Below, piece by piece: positions 1 to 8,158 of a stretch of 64,000 nt of DNA (position 1 is the stretch's first letter; every line of letters begins with the position of its first letter). The DNA is taken from assembly GCA_022510865.1 (NCBI GenBank), contig JAFLSQ010000003.1, positions 1 to 64,000 of the forward strand. Direction: 5' to 3'. The notes under the pieces are model-generated. The model worked only from the letters and a program-made list of their open reading frames with translations. It had not been told where the DNA came from and did not search any database. The stretch comes from Treponema sp. (lineage in GTDB: Bacteria; Spirochaetota; Spirochaetia; Treponematales; Treponemataceae). Position numbers and translations under genes: made by a program.

Positions 1-452
1 CAAAATAGTTACGGTTTTTAACCAAAACAGTAAGGGATTTTAACGGAAGGGCTTACGCACCCGCGCGCGGCATGTACGCCGTCATATCAGTCATAACTTA
101 TCCTCACATATATAATGGTCTGCGGATTTTCATTTTGTGCAATCTGTGGGGGATTTTGTGGAAATATTTTTCGGATTACGCCACACACCGATGACAGCAC
201 AGAACGTTCTGCGTCACGTGGGGAGACATACAGTGTCCTGCCACGGTTCATGCAACATCACCCAACGAACCGTAGAGCCTCGCGCGATGTTCCGTGCAAA
301 GACACTCCACGAAGTGTGGACAGCCGATAGACAAACCGTGGATAAGCGGTACGCGAATCGTTTACCGTTTGATTTTCAGACGCGCCCGACAAGGGCACAA
401 AAAAACCGCCCCGATGCACGGGGCGGCAGGAAAAGCTACGGAATAAATCCCG
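1..452. other. Intergenic segment, no gene recognised
   Basis: No credible coding sequence is visible. The open frames are short, lack ribosome sites, and one runs straight through the terminator at 399-426. Isolated words worth noting are a perfect palindrome CAGAACGTTCTG at 200-211 and CGTGGATAA at 337-345, one base from a DnaA box. Neither forms a cluster. Confidence 0.6.
399..426 (-). terminator. Rho-independent terminator of the 453-1202 lipoprotein gene
   Basis: Read on the minus strand, a GC-only 7-bp stem (arms 406-412 and 420-426, extendable by one G-C pair) closes a 5-nt loop and is followed by seven T (399-405). It sits 27 bases beyond the stop codon of the lipoprotein gene. Confidence 0.9.
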
Positions 453-1202
453 TTACTCAAATTTAATGGACTTGATATAGATGTTTCCGCTTGCGCCACG
501 AGGATTGATTGCAATCTCTTTGATGGCTTTCATATCGGCAGCATTAGTAAATGTACAGTTATCCGCTGCCTCTTCATCCTTATCTTTAGAATGATCATCT
601 TTGCAGTATACACTGTTATTTTTGAGACATTGGAATTTATCCATACCTATTGAGAAGGATTTAAAACTCGTAGTCAAATCACCGAAGAAAGTCTTATCTG
701 TCCATGTGTTAACCCCAGAAGCCGCCTTGTCACTGGAAGAGACCTCAAAAATAACAGCATCTCCGGCTTTATAACCGTCTGATACTTTCGCTTCGATAGT
801 CATTTTTGAGAATGATGACAAATCCACAGCCTGTGAGAATGTGATGTACGTTTTATCCCATTGGTAACCGGCCATAGTAAGAACGCCATCTTTGCTTATG
901 GAAATGATGAGCTCGCCTTTTTCTGCTACAACATCATTTTCTCCATCATAAGTTCCGCAATAAGCGTCCTTGATTGTCAGCTCGCTGAAAGCATATTCTT
1001 TCTCGCCGATGATAATGCCAGTCTTTTCAGACGATGCCGGGTCTTTTTCCTCATCTTTCCCCTCTTCTTTTTTATCGGTGTTATCATCTCCGCCGCCCTG
1101 CTCTGTTTTCGTCTCATCGTCAGCATTGCTGCACCCGCCGAACACCAGCGCAAAGCCCACTGCCAGAAGCGCGAGCACCGAAAGTTTCTTCAATTTTTTC
1201 AT
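453..1202 (-). CDS. Putative surface lipoprotein, unknown function
   Basis: A 249-residue lipoprotein of unrecognised family. The N-terminus has lysines, a hydrophobic stretch and a lipobox ending in Cys24 (VFGGC), followed by an acidic, Gly/Asp/Glu/Lys-rich linker (about residues 27-60) of the kind that tethers proteins at the cell surface. The rest (about 62-249) is rich in beta-strand patterns and aromatic residues and reads like a carbohydrate-binding-module or jelly-roll domain, but I cannot name a family. It contains an internal lysine/aspartate-rich insertion near residues 205-220. The ATG is preceded by AGGAGGAC on the minus strand. It stands alone with its own terminator. A sugar-binding role is inference only. 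Confidence 0.8.
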   Translation of the reverse strand: MKKLKKLSVLALLAVGFALVFGGCSNADDETKTEQGGGDDNTDKKEEGKDEEKDPASSEKTGIIIGEKEYAFSELTIKDAYCGTYDGENDVVAEKGELIISISKDGVLTMAGYQWDKTYITFSQAVDLSSFSKMTIEAKVSDGYKAGDAVIFEVSSSDKAASGVNTWTDKTFFGDLTTSFKSFSIGMDKFQCLKNNSVYCKDDHSKDKDEEAADNCTFTNAADMKAIKEIAINPRGASGNIYIKSIKFE

Positions 1203-1584
1203 TTTGTCCTCCTGAAATGACCGGATTTAACCACCGTTAAAATCGAACATTAAGAAATCAAACTGATTGCCCGGCGCGGCGTGAAAATCCACAGAAAATC
1301 GGCAAAATTCCGCGATTTTTTGCTTGTTTTTCTGATTTTTTGGCTTATAATTTAATTATAATTTTTACGGATTTAACGGTCGTTTAAAACAAGCAACTAA
1401 AACAAAATTGCTCAAAAGTTGCCCATTTTAAATTCGGGTCTTGCTCAACAAAAACTCAATTATTCAACGAAATTTTTCACTTTGTTGCGAAACATCATTT
1501 TTGGCGATAAAAACTTTTTCGGCGGAAACAAGTCCGTATGCTCTTGGATTTACAATCGGGTTGGGCAAAAAAATCAGTTTAGAA

Positions 1585-1617
1585 AACACCAGACCGCGCT
1601 TCGCGCGGTCTGGTGTT
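1585..1617. repeat. Perfect 15-bp inverted repeat (hairpin)
   Basis: Arms 1585-1599 and 1603-1617 are exactly complementary around a TTC loop. Neither side has a long T-tract, so it is a weak terminator at best. It could be an mRNA or DNA structural element upstream of the CAP lipoprotein promoter. Confidence 0.7.
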
Positions 1618-1665
1618 CCCGGGGCACTTTCCTGCGGCGACGTACGGGCAATCGGTTTGCGAAAC

Positions 1666-1694
1666 TTTACGAAAATGCGCTTACGATATATAAT
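1666..1694 (+). promoter_or_regulatory. Promoter of CAP-domain lipoprotein gene
   Basis: A TTTACG -35 (1666-1671), a 17-bp spacer and a perfect TATAAT -10 (1689-1694) lie upstream of the gene. AGGAG at 1716-1720 is its ribosome site. Confidence 0.6.
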
Positions 1695-1728
1695 TGTTCT
1701 GGCGCATCAGCGCACAGGAGACATTTAG

Positions 1729-2343
1729 ATGAGAAACAAAATCCTAAAAATAATCGCGATTGCGGCGATTCTTGCGACAACCCTTGGATGTGATTTCTTG
1801 TACAACTTGGCGAACGGTTACGACGGCGATGATTCTGGCAGCAAAAATGGCACACCAAAGGATGAACTTGGCGAAGTGCAAGCGGTCACTGGAGATAAAG
1901 AAATTGACACGCTTTTCAAACTGACAAACGATTTCAGGACCGGCAGTGAGGCGAGTTACGTCAAAAAAGACGATACAACGAAAACAAATCTGGTCGGCAA
2001 ACTTGGTGAACTTACGCTTGATAAAGACCTCTGCGAGGCTGCGGCAATCCGTGCGAAAGAAATTGTGCAAGATTTCTCACACACAAGACCAAACGGAAGC
2101 GGCTGCTTCACAGTTCTTGATGAACTTGGCATAAAAGCAGGTGCAAAAGCAGAAAACATCGCCGCGGGCAACAAAAGCGGTGAGAAAACATTCAATCAGT
2201 GGAAAGAGGACAACAAGCCGTATTCCGGGCAAGGACATCGCAGAAATATGCTGAGCACAAGCGCGACAAAAATCGGGCTTGCCTATGCTTATGACCCGAA
2301 CAGCACCTACAAATATTACTGGGTGATGATTCTCACGAACTAG
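1729..2343 (+). CDS. CAP/SCP-domain lipoprotein
   Basis: A 204-residue lipoprotein with signal peptide and lipobox ending at Cys21 (TTLGC). Residues about 60-204 form a CAP (cysteine-rich secretory protein/SCP-like) domain: LTNDFR near the start, a buried alpha-helical segment, HTRPNG, ENIAAG, a WKED helix, GHRRNML and a C-terminal strand (YYWVMILTN). These are the conserved CAP motifs, including the HTRP and GHRRNM histidines of the cavity. In bacteria the family is secreted or cell-surface; the biochemical role is usually undefined. The ATG follows AGGAG by 8 bases and has its own promoter. It converges with the thiamine transporter ATPase gene 14 bp downstream. Confidence 0.9.
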   Translation: MRNKILKIIAIAAILATTLGCDFLYNLANGYDGDDSGSKNGTPKDELGEVQAVTGDKEIDTLFKLTNDFRTGSEASYVKKDDTTKTNLVGKLGELTLDKDLCEAAAIRAKEIVQDFSHTRPNGSGCFTVLDELGIKAGAKAENIAAGNKSGEKTFNQWKEDNKPYSGQGHRRNMLSTSATKIGLAYAYDPNSTYKYYWVMILTN

Positions 2344-2357
2344 TACGGGCAAAAAAA

Positions 2358-3032
2358 TCAGCGGGTAATCCTCACAATTTTGTCCGCCACCGCGCTCGCC
2401 TCTGCCTCGTCGTGGGTCACCATAATCGCGGTGAAGCCAAGCTCTTTCTGCCACTCACGGATTTGCGCGGCAAGACGTTTGCGCAGGCTTGCGTCAAGCG
2501 CAGAGAGCGGCTCGTCAAGCAGGACAAGTTTTGGTTCGGTTATGAGCGTCCTTGCGAGCGCGACGCGCTGCTTCTCGCCGCCGCTCAAAGTCTGGGGCAT
2601 CCGTTTTTCCATCCCGCATAAATCAAAATTCGCAAGATAGTCGGAGGCCATGGCTCGGGCATCGCGCTTTCTAATCCCCTTGGAGACAAGCCCGTAGGCA
2701 ACGTTGTCAACGACCGTAAGATGATTGAAAAGCGCGCCGCTCTGAAAAACCATCCCGATTCCGCGCTGGCGCGGAGGAAGGCTGTCTATACGCCGGCCGT
2801 CAAGCGTGATTTCAAGGCCCGCGCGGGGCGCGTCAGTTCCGGCGGATTTTCTTGCCGTGGCCGCAAAATCATCGTTTTTTTCCAGCCCCGCAATTATGTT
2901 CAGAATCGTGGATTTTCCGCAGCCGCTTCCGCCAAGAATGCAGGTCATCACTCCGCGCTCGCACTCATAGGAGAAGTCCACGGTGGCAGACGGCCATTTT
3001 TTATGAAGATTATGCACAGAAAAATAACTCAT
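2358..3032 (-). CDS. thiQ: Thiamine ABC transporter, ATP-binding protein
   Basis: A 224-residue ABC ATPase that would energise thiamine/TPP import at the inner membrane. Visible motifs are Walker A GGSGCGKST (about 34-42), Q-loop in GMVFQSGALF, signature LSGGEKQRVALARTL, Walker B LVLLDEPLSALD and the H-loop in VTHDEAEA. The start is the ATG at 3032, which overlaps the permease stop as ATGA; a longer upstream frame would extend into the permease gene and is not needed. Substrate assignment rests on the linked binding protein and the TPP riboswitch, since the ATPase alone would also fit iron or polyamine importers. Confidence 0.93.
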   Translation of the reverse strand: MSYFSVHNLHKKWPSATVDFSYECERGVMTCILGGSGCGKSTILNIIAGLEKNDDFAATARKSAGTDAPRAGLEITLDGRRIDSLPPRQRGIGMVFQSGALFNHLTVVDNVAYGLVSKGIRKRDARAMASDYLANFDLCGMEKRMPQTLSGGEKQRVALARTLITEPKLVLLDEPLSALDASLRKRLAAQIREWQKELGFTAIMVTHDEAEASAVADKIVRITR

Positions 3033-4414
3033 TTTTTTACGACTCCAACTACAATCACAGAGATGAGGGCAATCAGTCCGCCGCAAGCAGAGGCCTGCGC
3101 AAAACGGTACGAGCCGGCAAGTTTATAGGTATAAAGCGCGAGCGTGTCAAAATTCTTTATGGAAAGGATTAGCGGCATGGTCGCGTCGCCAAGGCTTGTG
3201 GCAAAAGTGAACGCGAACGCAGAGAAAAGCACGGGCAGGCACGACGGCGCATAGACGCGCAGAACCGAATCCAGCGTGCCGCGCGAGATCAGGCGGGCGG
3301 CACTCACGCTTTCCTGCGAAATGCGGTTTATTCCGCTCTGAATCTGGCGGTACGCGAGCGGCCAGTACATCAGGGTTTGCAGGGCAATCAGAAGCGGAAC
3401 GGTGGCATTGTGGAACAAGACCGCGGCGCACCACGAAATCACCACGGAGGAGACGGCCATTGGCAGCATGGGGATGGTCTGCAAAACCGCGCTGCCCTGC
3501 CTTCCCGAAAGCTTTACCGCGAGCGAGTATGCGAAAGCGATTACCGTGCAGAAAAATCCGGTTGCGAAGCCGATTCCAAGGCTGTTCACTGCGGATTTCC
3601 AGAACCGTGCCGACGAGAAAACCTCGCCGAATTTTGACGCGCCCGACACAAAAACCGATATGAACGGCGCGACAAAAAAAAGAATCACCAGAGCAAGAAG
3701 CAAAAGCAGGACAATCAGCTCGAATCCGCGGATTTTTGTGCGGCGGGCTGCAAAATCAATTCCCGCTGATGAAATCTGGCTTTTTTTTGTGATGAAAAGA
3801 TAGAGGAACATAATCGCCATTGTGGTTGCGGTCTCAAGGACGGCAAGTTTTGCCCCCGATGCGATGTTCAGCGTGGTGCTAAGCGAATGGTAAATCTCCA
3901 CTTCCAGAGTGGACACGCCCGGCGGAGAGAGCAGCATGACAATCATAAAACTGAAAAAACAGAAAAGGAAGACCGGCATGCAGGCGGCGGCGAGCGCACC
4001 CGAGAGCTGGCGCAAAGTGACCGTGAGGAAAACCCGCCATTCGCCCGCGCCCAGCATTCTTGCCGCGAATTTCTGCTCCTGCGGAAGCTGCCCCCATGCA
4101 TCGCAGAGGACGCCGGTCACAAAGGGAAAGTTATAAAATCCCTGCGCAAGGACAATCCCCCAGAATGAGTACAGAAAAGTAAAATGCGTGTGGAAGATTT
4201 TATTGAACGTGCCGTTCACGCCAAAAAAACTCACGTACCCGAGCGCGACGACCAGAGTCGGCATACAAAGCGGAACTGCCGAAAGCGAGAGGATTATCCG
4301 CCTGAGCGGAAAATTCCTGCGGGACGTGAAAAACGCCATGGGCACACCCACGGCGGCCGCCACTGCGACAGACACAGCGGCGACTTTCAGCGTGAAAAAA
4401 TAGACCCCGAGCAT
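3029..4414 (-). CDS. thiP: Thiamine ABC transporter, fused double permease
   Basis: A 461-residue polytopic membrane protein with two tandem ABC permease modules. The first ends around residue 210 with an EAA-type loop (EQKFAARMLGAGEWRVF) and the second around residue 440 (QESVSAARLISRGTLDSV). The duplicated, single-chain arrangement is typical of ThiP and of Fe3+ (SfuB-type) permeases. The start ATG abuts the TAA stop of the binding protein and the stop overlaps thiQ, so the three genes are translationally coupled. It is shorter than Enterobacterial ThiP, mostly at the N-terminus. Confidence 0.9.
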   Translation of the reverse strand: MLGVYFFTLKVAAVSVAVAAAVGVPMAFFTSRRNFPLRRIILSLSAVPLCMPTLVVALGYVSFFGVNGTFNKIFHTHFTFLYSFWGIVLAQGFYNFPFVTGVLCDAWGQLPQEQKFAARMLGAGEWRVFLTVTLRQLSGALAAACMPVFLFCFFSFMIVMLLSPPGVSTLEVEIYHSLSTTLNIASGAKLAVLETATTMAIMFLYLFITKKSQISSAGIDFAARRTKIRGFELIVLLLLLALVILFFVAPFISVFVSGASKFGEVFSSARFWKSAVNSLGIGFATGFFCTVIAFAYSLAVKLSGRQGSAVLQTIPMLPMAVSSVVISWCAAVLFHNATVPLLIALQTLMYWPLAYRQIQSGINRISQESVSAARLISRGTLDSVLRVYAPSCLPVLFSAFAFTFATSLGDATMPLILSIKNFDTLALYTYKLAGSYRFAQASACGGLIALISVIVVGVVKK

Positions 4415-5377
4415 TTAGTTCAGGATTTTTGGACTGATAAGAGACGAATAACTTTCCGGAAGCGGAATGCTCTTGTTCGCGGGGTACATCCACTGGGTAA
4501 GCGGAATCTCGCGCTGGGCTTCCTCGCTGACAAGAAATTCAATGAATTTCTTTGCGCCCTCAGCGTTTCTCGCGCCCTTGACGATGCCCGCGCCCTCAAC
4601 CTGCATGATGTGGCCGTCCGTGAATTCAAGCGCGACAAAATTGTCGCCCTCATCATACTCAATGTGATATGCGGGGCTTGTCACATAGCTGATTACAAGC
4701 GGAGCCTCGCCGTCCGTGAACATTCCGTAGCCCACGCTCCAGCCCGGAGCCATAGTCAGAATGGACGGGGCAAGACGGCTCATATAATCGTCATAAGAGT
4801 CGCCATAGACAGTGCGCACCCAGACATCAAAGCCGTTTCCGGGAGTGCTTGTGCGCGGGTCCATAAGAATCAGTTTTTTGGAGTACTCAGGCTTTGTCAA
4901 ATCCTCAAGGCTGGACGGCGCGGAAATGCCTGACTGCGTGTTATAAATGATTGCGAACGGACTGTAGTCATAGGGCGTGAGCACCCAGTCGCCGCCAAGG
5001 GCATCAACAAGGGAGGTGTCAATCACGCTGCTGTTGGACGGCCTGAACTTTTCCAGAACATCGGCCTCAACCGCCCGCTGATAGATGAAATTATCAAGAC
5101 CGACAAGGACATCAGCATAGGGTTTGTTTTTTTCTATGAGCGCCTTGGACAGAATGTGCACGCCATCCCCGCAGTCCTCATAAGTGATTTTTATGCCTGT
5201 CTTCTCCTCGAACTTGCCGGCAATCAGAGGGCCTGGCCCCCATTCGCCGCAGAACGAGTCATAAGTGTAGACAATCAGCTCGGACGCTCTTGCGTCATCA
5301 GATTTGGATTTTTTGCAGCCCGCAAAGAAGGCGCAAACCAGAACAGTTAAAATAACAAGAGATGAAATCTTTTTCAT
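4415..5377 (-). CDS. thiB: Thiamine ABC transporter, substrate-binding lipoprotein
   Basis: A 320-residue periplasmic binding protein anchored by a lipid at Cys21 (AFFAGC). It has the two-lobe type-2 fold pattern: VYTYDSF near the start, FEEKTGIKITYEDCGDG, a central KLILMDPRTSTPGNGF segment, and the MFTDGEAPLVISYVTSPAYH stretch, which closely resembles TbpA/ThiB. I place the start at ATG 5377 because GGAGGAA lies just upstream and an earlier in-frame codon would put coding sequence inside the riboswitch. Lipid anchoring replaces the soluble form of Gram-negative model species. It is the first gene of the thiB-thiP-thiQ operon. Confidence 0.93.
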   Translation of the reverse strand: MKKISSLVILTVLVCAFFAGCKKSKSDDARASELIVYTYDSFCGEWGPGPLIAGKFEEKTGIKITYEDCGDGVHILSKALIEKNKPYADVLVGLDNFIYQRAVEADVLEKFRPSNSSVIDTSLVDALGGDWVLTPYDYSPFAIIYNTQSGISAPSSLEDLTKPEYSKKLILMDPRTSTPGNGFDVWVRTVYGDSYDDYMSRLAPSILTMAPGWSVGYGMFTDGEAPLVISYVTSPAYHIEYDEGDNFVALEFTDGHIMQVEGAGIVKGARNAEGAKKFIEFLVSEEAQREIPLTQWMYPANKSIPLPESYSSLISPKILN

Positions 5378-5379
5378 TT

Positions 5380-5466
5380 CTTCCTCCGCCGGCATTACCC
5401 GGATCAGGTTCAAAGGGTATAATCTCAGGTTTGGGGAAAAACTTTCCCCAGAACCACCCCCGTATT
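5380..5466 (-). promoter_or_regulatory. TPP (thiamine pyrophosphate) riboswitch
   Basis: The minus strand carries the diagnostic thi-box elements in order: GGGGGTG, a stem-loop with CUGAGA, then ACCCTTTGAACCTGATC and GGGTAATGCCGGCG. These are the conserved pyrimidine- and pyrophosphate-sensor helices of the TPP aptamer. The Shine-Dalgarno GGAGG of thiB directly follows the aptamer's 3' strand and there is no T-tract hairpin, so translational control is the likely mode. The aptamer begins within a few bases of the stop codon of the preceding barrel gene. End positions are approximate. Confidence 0.95.
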
Positions 5467-6054
5467 CTAGAAACGGAACTCCAGTCCAGCAGTTCCGTAA
5501 ATAGACTTTCTTGTGAAGTTTGGCGCGTTTGCCGTGTAAGTCGTGGAATTCTCTGACGATGTTACGGTGATTGTCGGCAGGAAATCGAACACGCCGTGCG
5601 CACCGAGCACAATGCCAAAATGGTCGCTGATAAAGAATTTAAGATTGACACCCGCCGCAAGACCGACGTTCACATTATCCTTAAGCTCATCAGACTCGAA
5701 CACGCTTAAATTCAGGCCGACTCCTCCGCCAATCTCAATCACAAAGAGATTGAGGTTGTACCACACCATGAACGGAAAATCCACGATGTAATAATCGGTT
5801 GTTGTGAGCGACTTGTCTGCGGCAGAGAATTCAATTTTGTTTGTGACAATGTTCATCTCGCCTTGAAAACCGAATCCCAAAAGCAAATCCAGATTGATGT
5901 ACGCACCGGCACCGCCAACAAATCCGTCAAAGCCGGAATAATCGTCACCGACGTTCCCGCCGAACATTCCTCTTGCGCCAACCGCAATATCAAGCGCAAA
6001 AGTTGACGACGCAAGGCAGACCGCGGCAATCGCAATCGCAATAAATCTCTTCAT
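5467..6054 (-). CDS. Outer-membrane beta-barrel protein (putative)
   Basis: A 195-residue protein with a cleavable signal peptide (hydrophobic core, ASSTFA just before the likely cleavage site) followed by alternating hydrophobic/polar strands typical of a small 8-stranded OmpA/OprF-like barrel: YINLDLLLGFGFQGEMN, YYIVDFPFMVWYNLNLFVIEIGGGVGLNLSV, NVGLAAGVNLKFFISDHFGIVLGAHG. The C-terminus is GTAGLEFRF, with the terminal phenylalanine preferred by the BAM assembly machinery. The start is ATG 6054 with GGGAG nine bases upstream; a TTG two codons earlier is too close to that site. The promoter region has a G7 run (6093-6099). Confidence 0.85.
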   Translation of the reverse strand: MKRFIAIAIAAVCLASSTFALDIAVGARGMFGGNVGDDYSGFDGFVGGAGAYINLDLLLGFGFQGEMNIVTNKIEFSAADKSLTTTDYYIVDFPFMVWYNLNLFVIEIGGGVGLNLSVFESDELKDNVNVGLAAGVNLKFFISDHFGIVLGAHGVFDFLPTITVTSSENSTTYTANAPNFTRKSIYGTAGLEFRF

Positions 6055-6085
6055 AATCAAATCTCCCTTTTTATTAAGATGATGT

Positions 6086-6110
6086 ATGTTATCCCCCCCA
6101 ACTTTGTCAA
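6086..6110 (-). promoter_or_regulatory. Candidate G-tract promoter of the barrel gene
   Basis: A perfect -35 TTGACA (6105-6110) is followed by AAGTT, seven G (6093-6099) and two possible -10 boxes: TAACAT (6086-6091, spacer only 13 bp) or TACATC (6081-6086, spacer 18 bp, poor match). With the better -10 the promoter would need four more G to reach 17 bp. The layout parallels the G9 promoter at 15316-15344. Confidence 0.55.
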
Positions 6111-6142
6111 GCCCTCCGCAATTTTTTTTTGCGATTTTTTTG

Positions 6143-6742
6143 CTATACCGATTTTTTTATGGCATCCAGCAGCTCAGAATATTCTGTGAACGCCGGGTAC
6201 TGCGGATAATCGCGGACGATTTTTTCGGTTGAGCGGAATAAAAATCCTGATTTTGAGGCCTGAATCATCCCAAGGTCATTGAAGCTGTCGCCGGAAGCGA
6301 TTGTCTCAAACCCGATTGACTGGAGCGCGCGCACCGTGGTGAATTTGCTGTTCTCGCAGCGCATTTTGTAGCCGGTAATCTGGCCGCTCTCAGAGACTTC
6401 AAGCGTGTTGCAGAAAATTGTGGGCTGACCAAGTTTTTCCATCAGCGGGGCGGCGAACTGCTCGAACGTGTCGCTCAGTATGATTGTCTGGCAGAAAGAG
6501 CGCAGCTCGTCAAGGAATTCTTTTGCGCCGGGAAGCGGGTCAATCGTCCTGATTGTCTGCTGAATTTCTTTGAGGCCCAGTTTGTGCTCGCGCAGAATAT
6601 CGATTCTGTAGCGCATGAGTTTGTCGTAATCCGGCTCATCGCGGGTTGTGCGCCTAAGCTCGGGGATTTTCACCGCATCCGCGAAGGCAATCCAGATTTC
6701 CGGGACAAGCACGCCTTCCAAATCAAGGCAAGTAATCGTCAT
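6143..6742 (-). CDS. thrH: ThrH-like phosphoserine/homoserine phosphatase
   Basis: A 199-residue HAD-superfamily enzyme. Motif I DLEGVLVPEIW contains the nucleophile Asp and the ThrH-typical Glu; motif II is ILSDTFEQF; motif III/IV is SGDSFNDLGM with the Mg-binding aspartates. ThrH removes phosphate from phosphoserine and can transfer it to homoserine, so it may be the last step of serine synthesis here. The start is ATG 6742 with AAGAGG upstream; a longer frame reaching 6802 has no ribosome site. Length matches the family. Confidence 0.9.
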   Translation of the reverse strand: MTITCLDLEGVLVPEIWIAFADAVKIPELRRTTRDEPDYDKLMRYRIDILREHKLGLKEIQQTIRTIDPLPGAKEFLDELRSFCQTIILSDTFEQFAAPLMEKLGQPTIFCNTLEVSESGQITGYKMRCENSKFTTVRALQSIGFETIASGDSFNDLGMIQASKSGFLFRSTEKIVRDYPQYPAFTEYSELLDAIKKSV

Positions 6743-6788
6743 TTTTTTCCTCTTTAATCTTGTTTCAAGTATGAAAATACCGCATTTG

Positions 6789-6817
6789 TTGAAATATATC
6801 AAGGAAAAGGATAGAAT
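6789..6817 (+). promoter_or_regulatory. Promoter of the deacetylase-tsaD-aro operon
   Basis: TTGAAA (6789-6794), a 17-bp spacer and TAGAAT (6812-6817) place the likely transcription start about five bases before the ATG at 6830. No ribosome site lies in the expected position. Confidence 0.5.
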
Positions 6818-6829
6818 GAAAAATCTTTT

Positions 6830-8149
6830 ATGGCACAGAATCAGAAACGGACTCAGAGCAAGTCGGCAAAGAAAAAAAGTCGCAAATCAAAGGTGAAGAA
6901 GGGCAAGGCTTACATTCCCGCCCATAAAATCATAATTTCCTGCGCGGTCATCATCACAGTGTGTATGGCGCTCCTGCTTGTCACGACGCTCACCGCGCAA
7001 AAACCGTCCGCGCCGCAGAACGCGCCGTCTTTGAGCGAGCAGATTTCACAGAAAACCGATGATTCCGCCGCGGCCGGCAAAACTGATTCCCCTGCCAAGC
7101 CCGCAAAAAGCGAGAGGCAGAAAAACGACAAGGCTGCCCGCCCAGAAAAAAAAGAGCGAACCGAGAAAGCAGAGAAATCCGGGGAGAAAAAAAGTGCGGA
7201 AGCCACCAGGCAGGATGAGAACAGAGCGCAGGCCGGGCAATCGCAGAGCAGCGTGATTGCTGAGCCGGAAAAGCCCGCGCCATCAGCACCGCAGAAAAAT
7301 GAGAGCAAGGAAAAAGAGCCGGCGCAAAAAGTTGTTGTACCGCAGAAAAAACAGGAGGCAACTGCAAGGCCGCAAAAATCAGAGGAAAAAAGTGATGTGA
7401 GCGCAGCGCAGAGAATTCCTGATGCGGACGCAAAAAAAACTGACGGAAAGTACGGTTTTCCCGAGGCAAAGAACAACGCACAGCTGATTTTTGTATTTGA
7501 TGACGGAGGGCAGAATCTTGGCCACCTGAAGCCGTTCTTGCAGCTGCCGTTCCCAATCACGGTGGCGGTTCTGCCGCAGATTGCCCACTCAAAAGAGACA
7601 GCCAGCCAGGTGCGCGCCAGCGGAAACGAGGTAATCCTGCACCAGCCGATGCAGGCGGTCAACGAGTCTGTGAACCCGGGGCCGGGGGCAATCACACCGA
7701 ATATGGATGATAATCAGATTATATCCACTTTGTTCCAGAACATCGCGGAAATAGGGCCGATTGCGGGAATGAACAACCATGAGGGCTCGGCAATCACGGC
7801 GGACGCGGAGAAAATGGCGGTGATTATGCAGGTCTGCTCCAGAGAGGGCATTTTCTTTCTGGACAGCCGCACGAACGCGCAGACAAAAGTTCCTTATGTG
7901 GCGCGTGAACTGGGCTATTCGTATTATGAGCGCAACATTTTCCTTGACAACGAGAAAACCGCAGAGAATGCGCTGAGCGAGCTGAGACGCGGCCTTGAGA
8001 TTGCGAACAACACCGGCTGCGTCATAATGATAGGCCACATCTGGAGCGCGGATTTCCTGCCAGCATTCCTGCAAAGCGCGTATCCCGAGCTGAAAGAGAA
8101 AGGCTATACTTTCAGCGTGGTCAGCAAATCACAGGCAAGGAAATTTTAG
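6830..8149 (+). CDS. Divergent polysaccharide deacetylase, membrane-anchored
   Basis: A 439-residue protein. Residues about 1-25 are basic, 28-50 form one transmembrane helix, and about 60-205 are a low-complexity Lys/Ala/Glu/Pro linker. Residues about 215-439 are a YibQ-type divergent polysaccharide deacetylase: LIFVFDDGGQNL at strand 1, ILHQPMQAVN, MNNHEGSAIT, FFLDSRT, and GHIWSADFL near the end. The family has the NodB fold, with the Asp and His metal positions retained. It is predicted to act on envelope glycans in the periplasm; its exact substrate is unknown. The long linker may span the periplasm. First gene of a five-gene operon, 9 bp before tsaD. Confidence 0.88.
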   Translation: MAQNQKRTQSKSAKKKSRKSKVKKGKAYIPAHKIIISCAVIITVCMALLLVTTLTAQKPSAPQNAPSLSEQISQKTDDSAAAGKTDSPAKPAKSERQKNDKAARPEKKERTEKAEKSGEKKSAEATRQDENRAQAGQSQSSVIAEPEKPAPSAPQKNESKEKEPAQKVVVPQKKQEATARPQKSEEKSDVSAAQRIPDADAKKTDGKYGFPEAKNNAQLIFVFDDGGQNLGHLKPFLQLPFPITVAVLPQIAHSKETASQVRASGNEVILHQPMQAVNESVNPGPGAITPNMDDNQIISTLFQNIAEIGPIAGMNNHEGSAITADAEKMAVIMQVCSREGIFFLDSRTNAQTKVPYVARELGYSYYERNIFLDNEKTAENALSELRRGLEIANNTGCVIMIGHIWSADFLPAFLQSAYPELKEKGYTFSVVSKSQARKF

Positions 8150-8158
8150 AGGTCGGCG

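Larger units (their letters stand above)
1203..1728. other. Long intergenic region with hairpin and divergent promoters
   Basis: No gene is supported in these 526 bases between two divergently transcribed lipoprotein genes. It holds an AT-rich patch (about 1340-1370), a perfect 15-bp hairpin at 1585-1617, and the promoter of the CAP lipoprotein at 1666-1694. No clear promoter was found for the minus-strand gene. Confidence 0.6.

Noticed and set aside
337..345. DnaA-like box CGTGGATAA near the left edge
   Set aside because: It is a single imperfect box without cluster or AT-rich unwinding region.
137..466. Plus-strand open frame of about 109 codons
   Set aside because: It crosses a clear terminator hairpin and the end of the lipoprotein gene, has no ribosome site, and shows no protein-family pattern.
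5401..5420. tRNA T-arm-like GGTTCAA sequence
   Set aside because: It belongs to the TPP riboswitch; no acceptor or anticodon arms are present.
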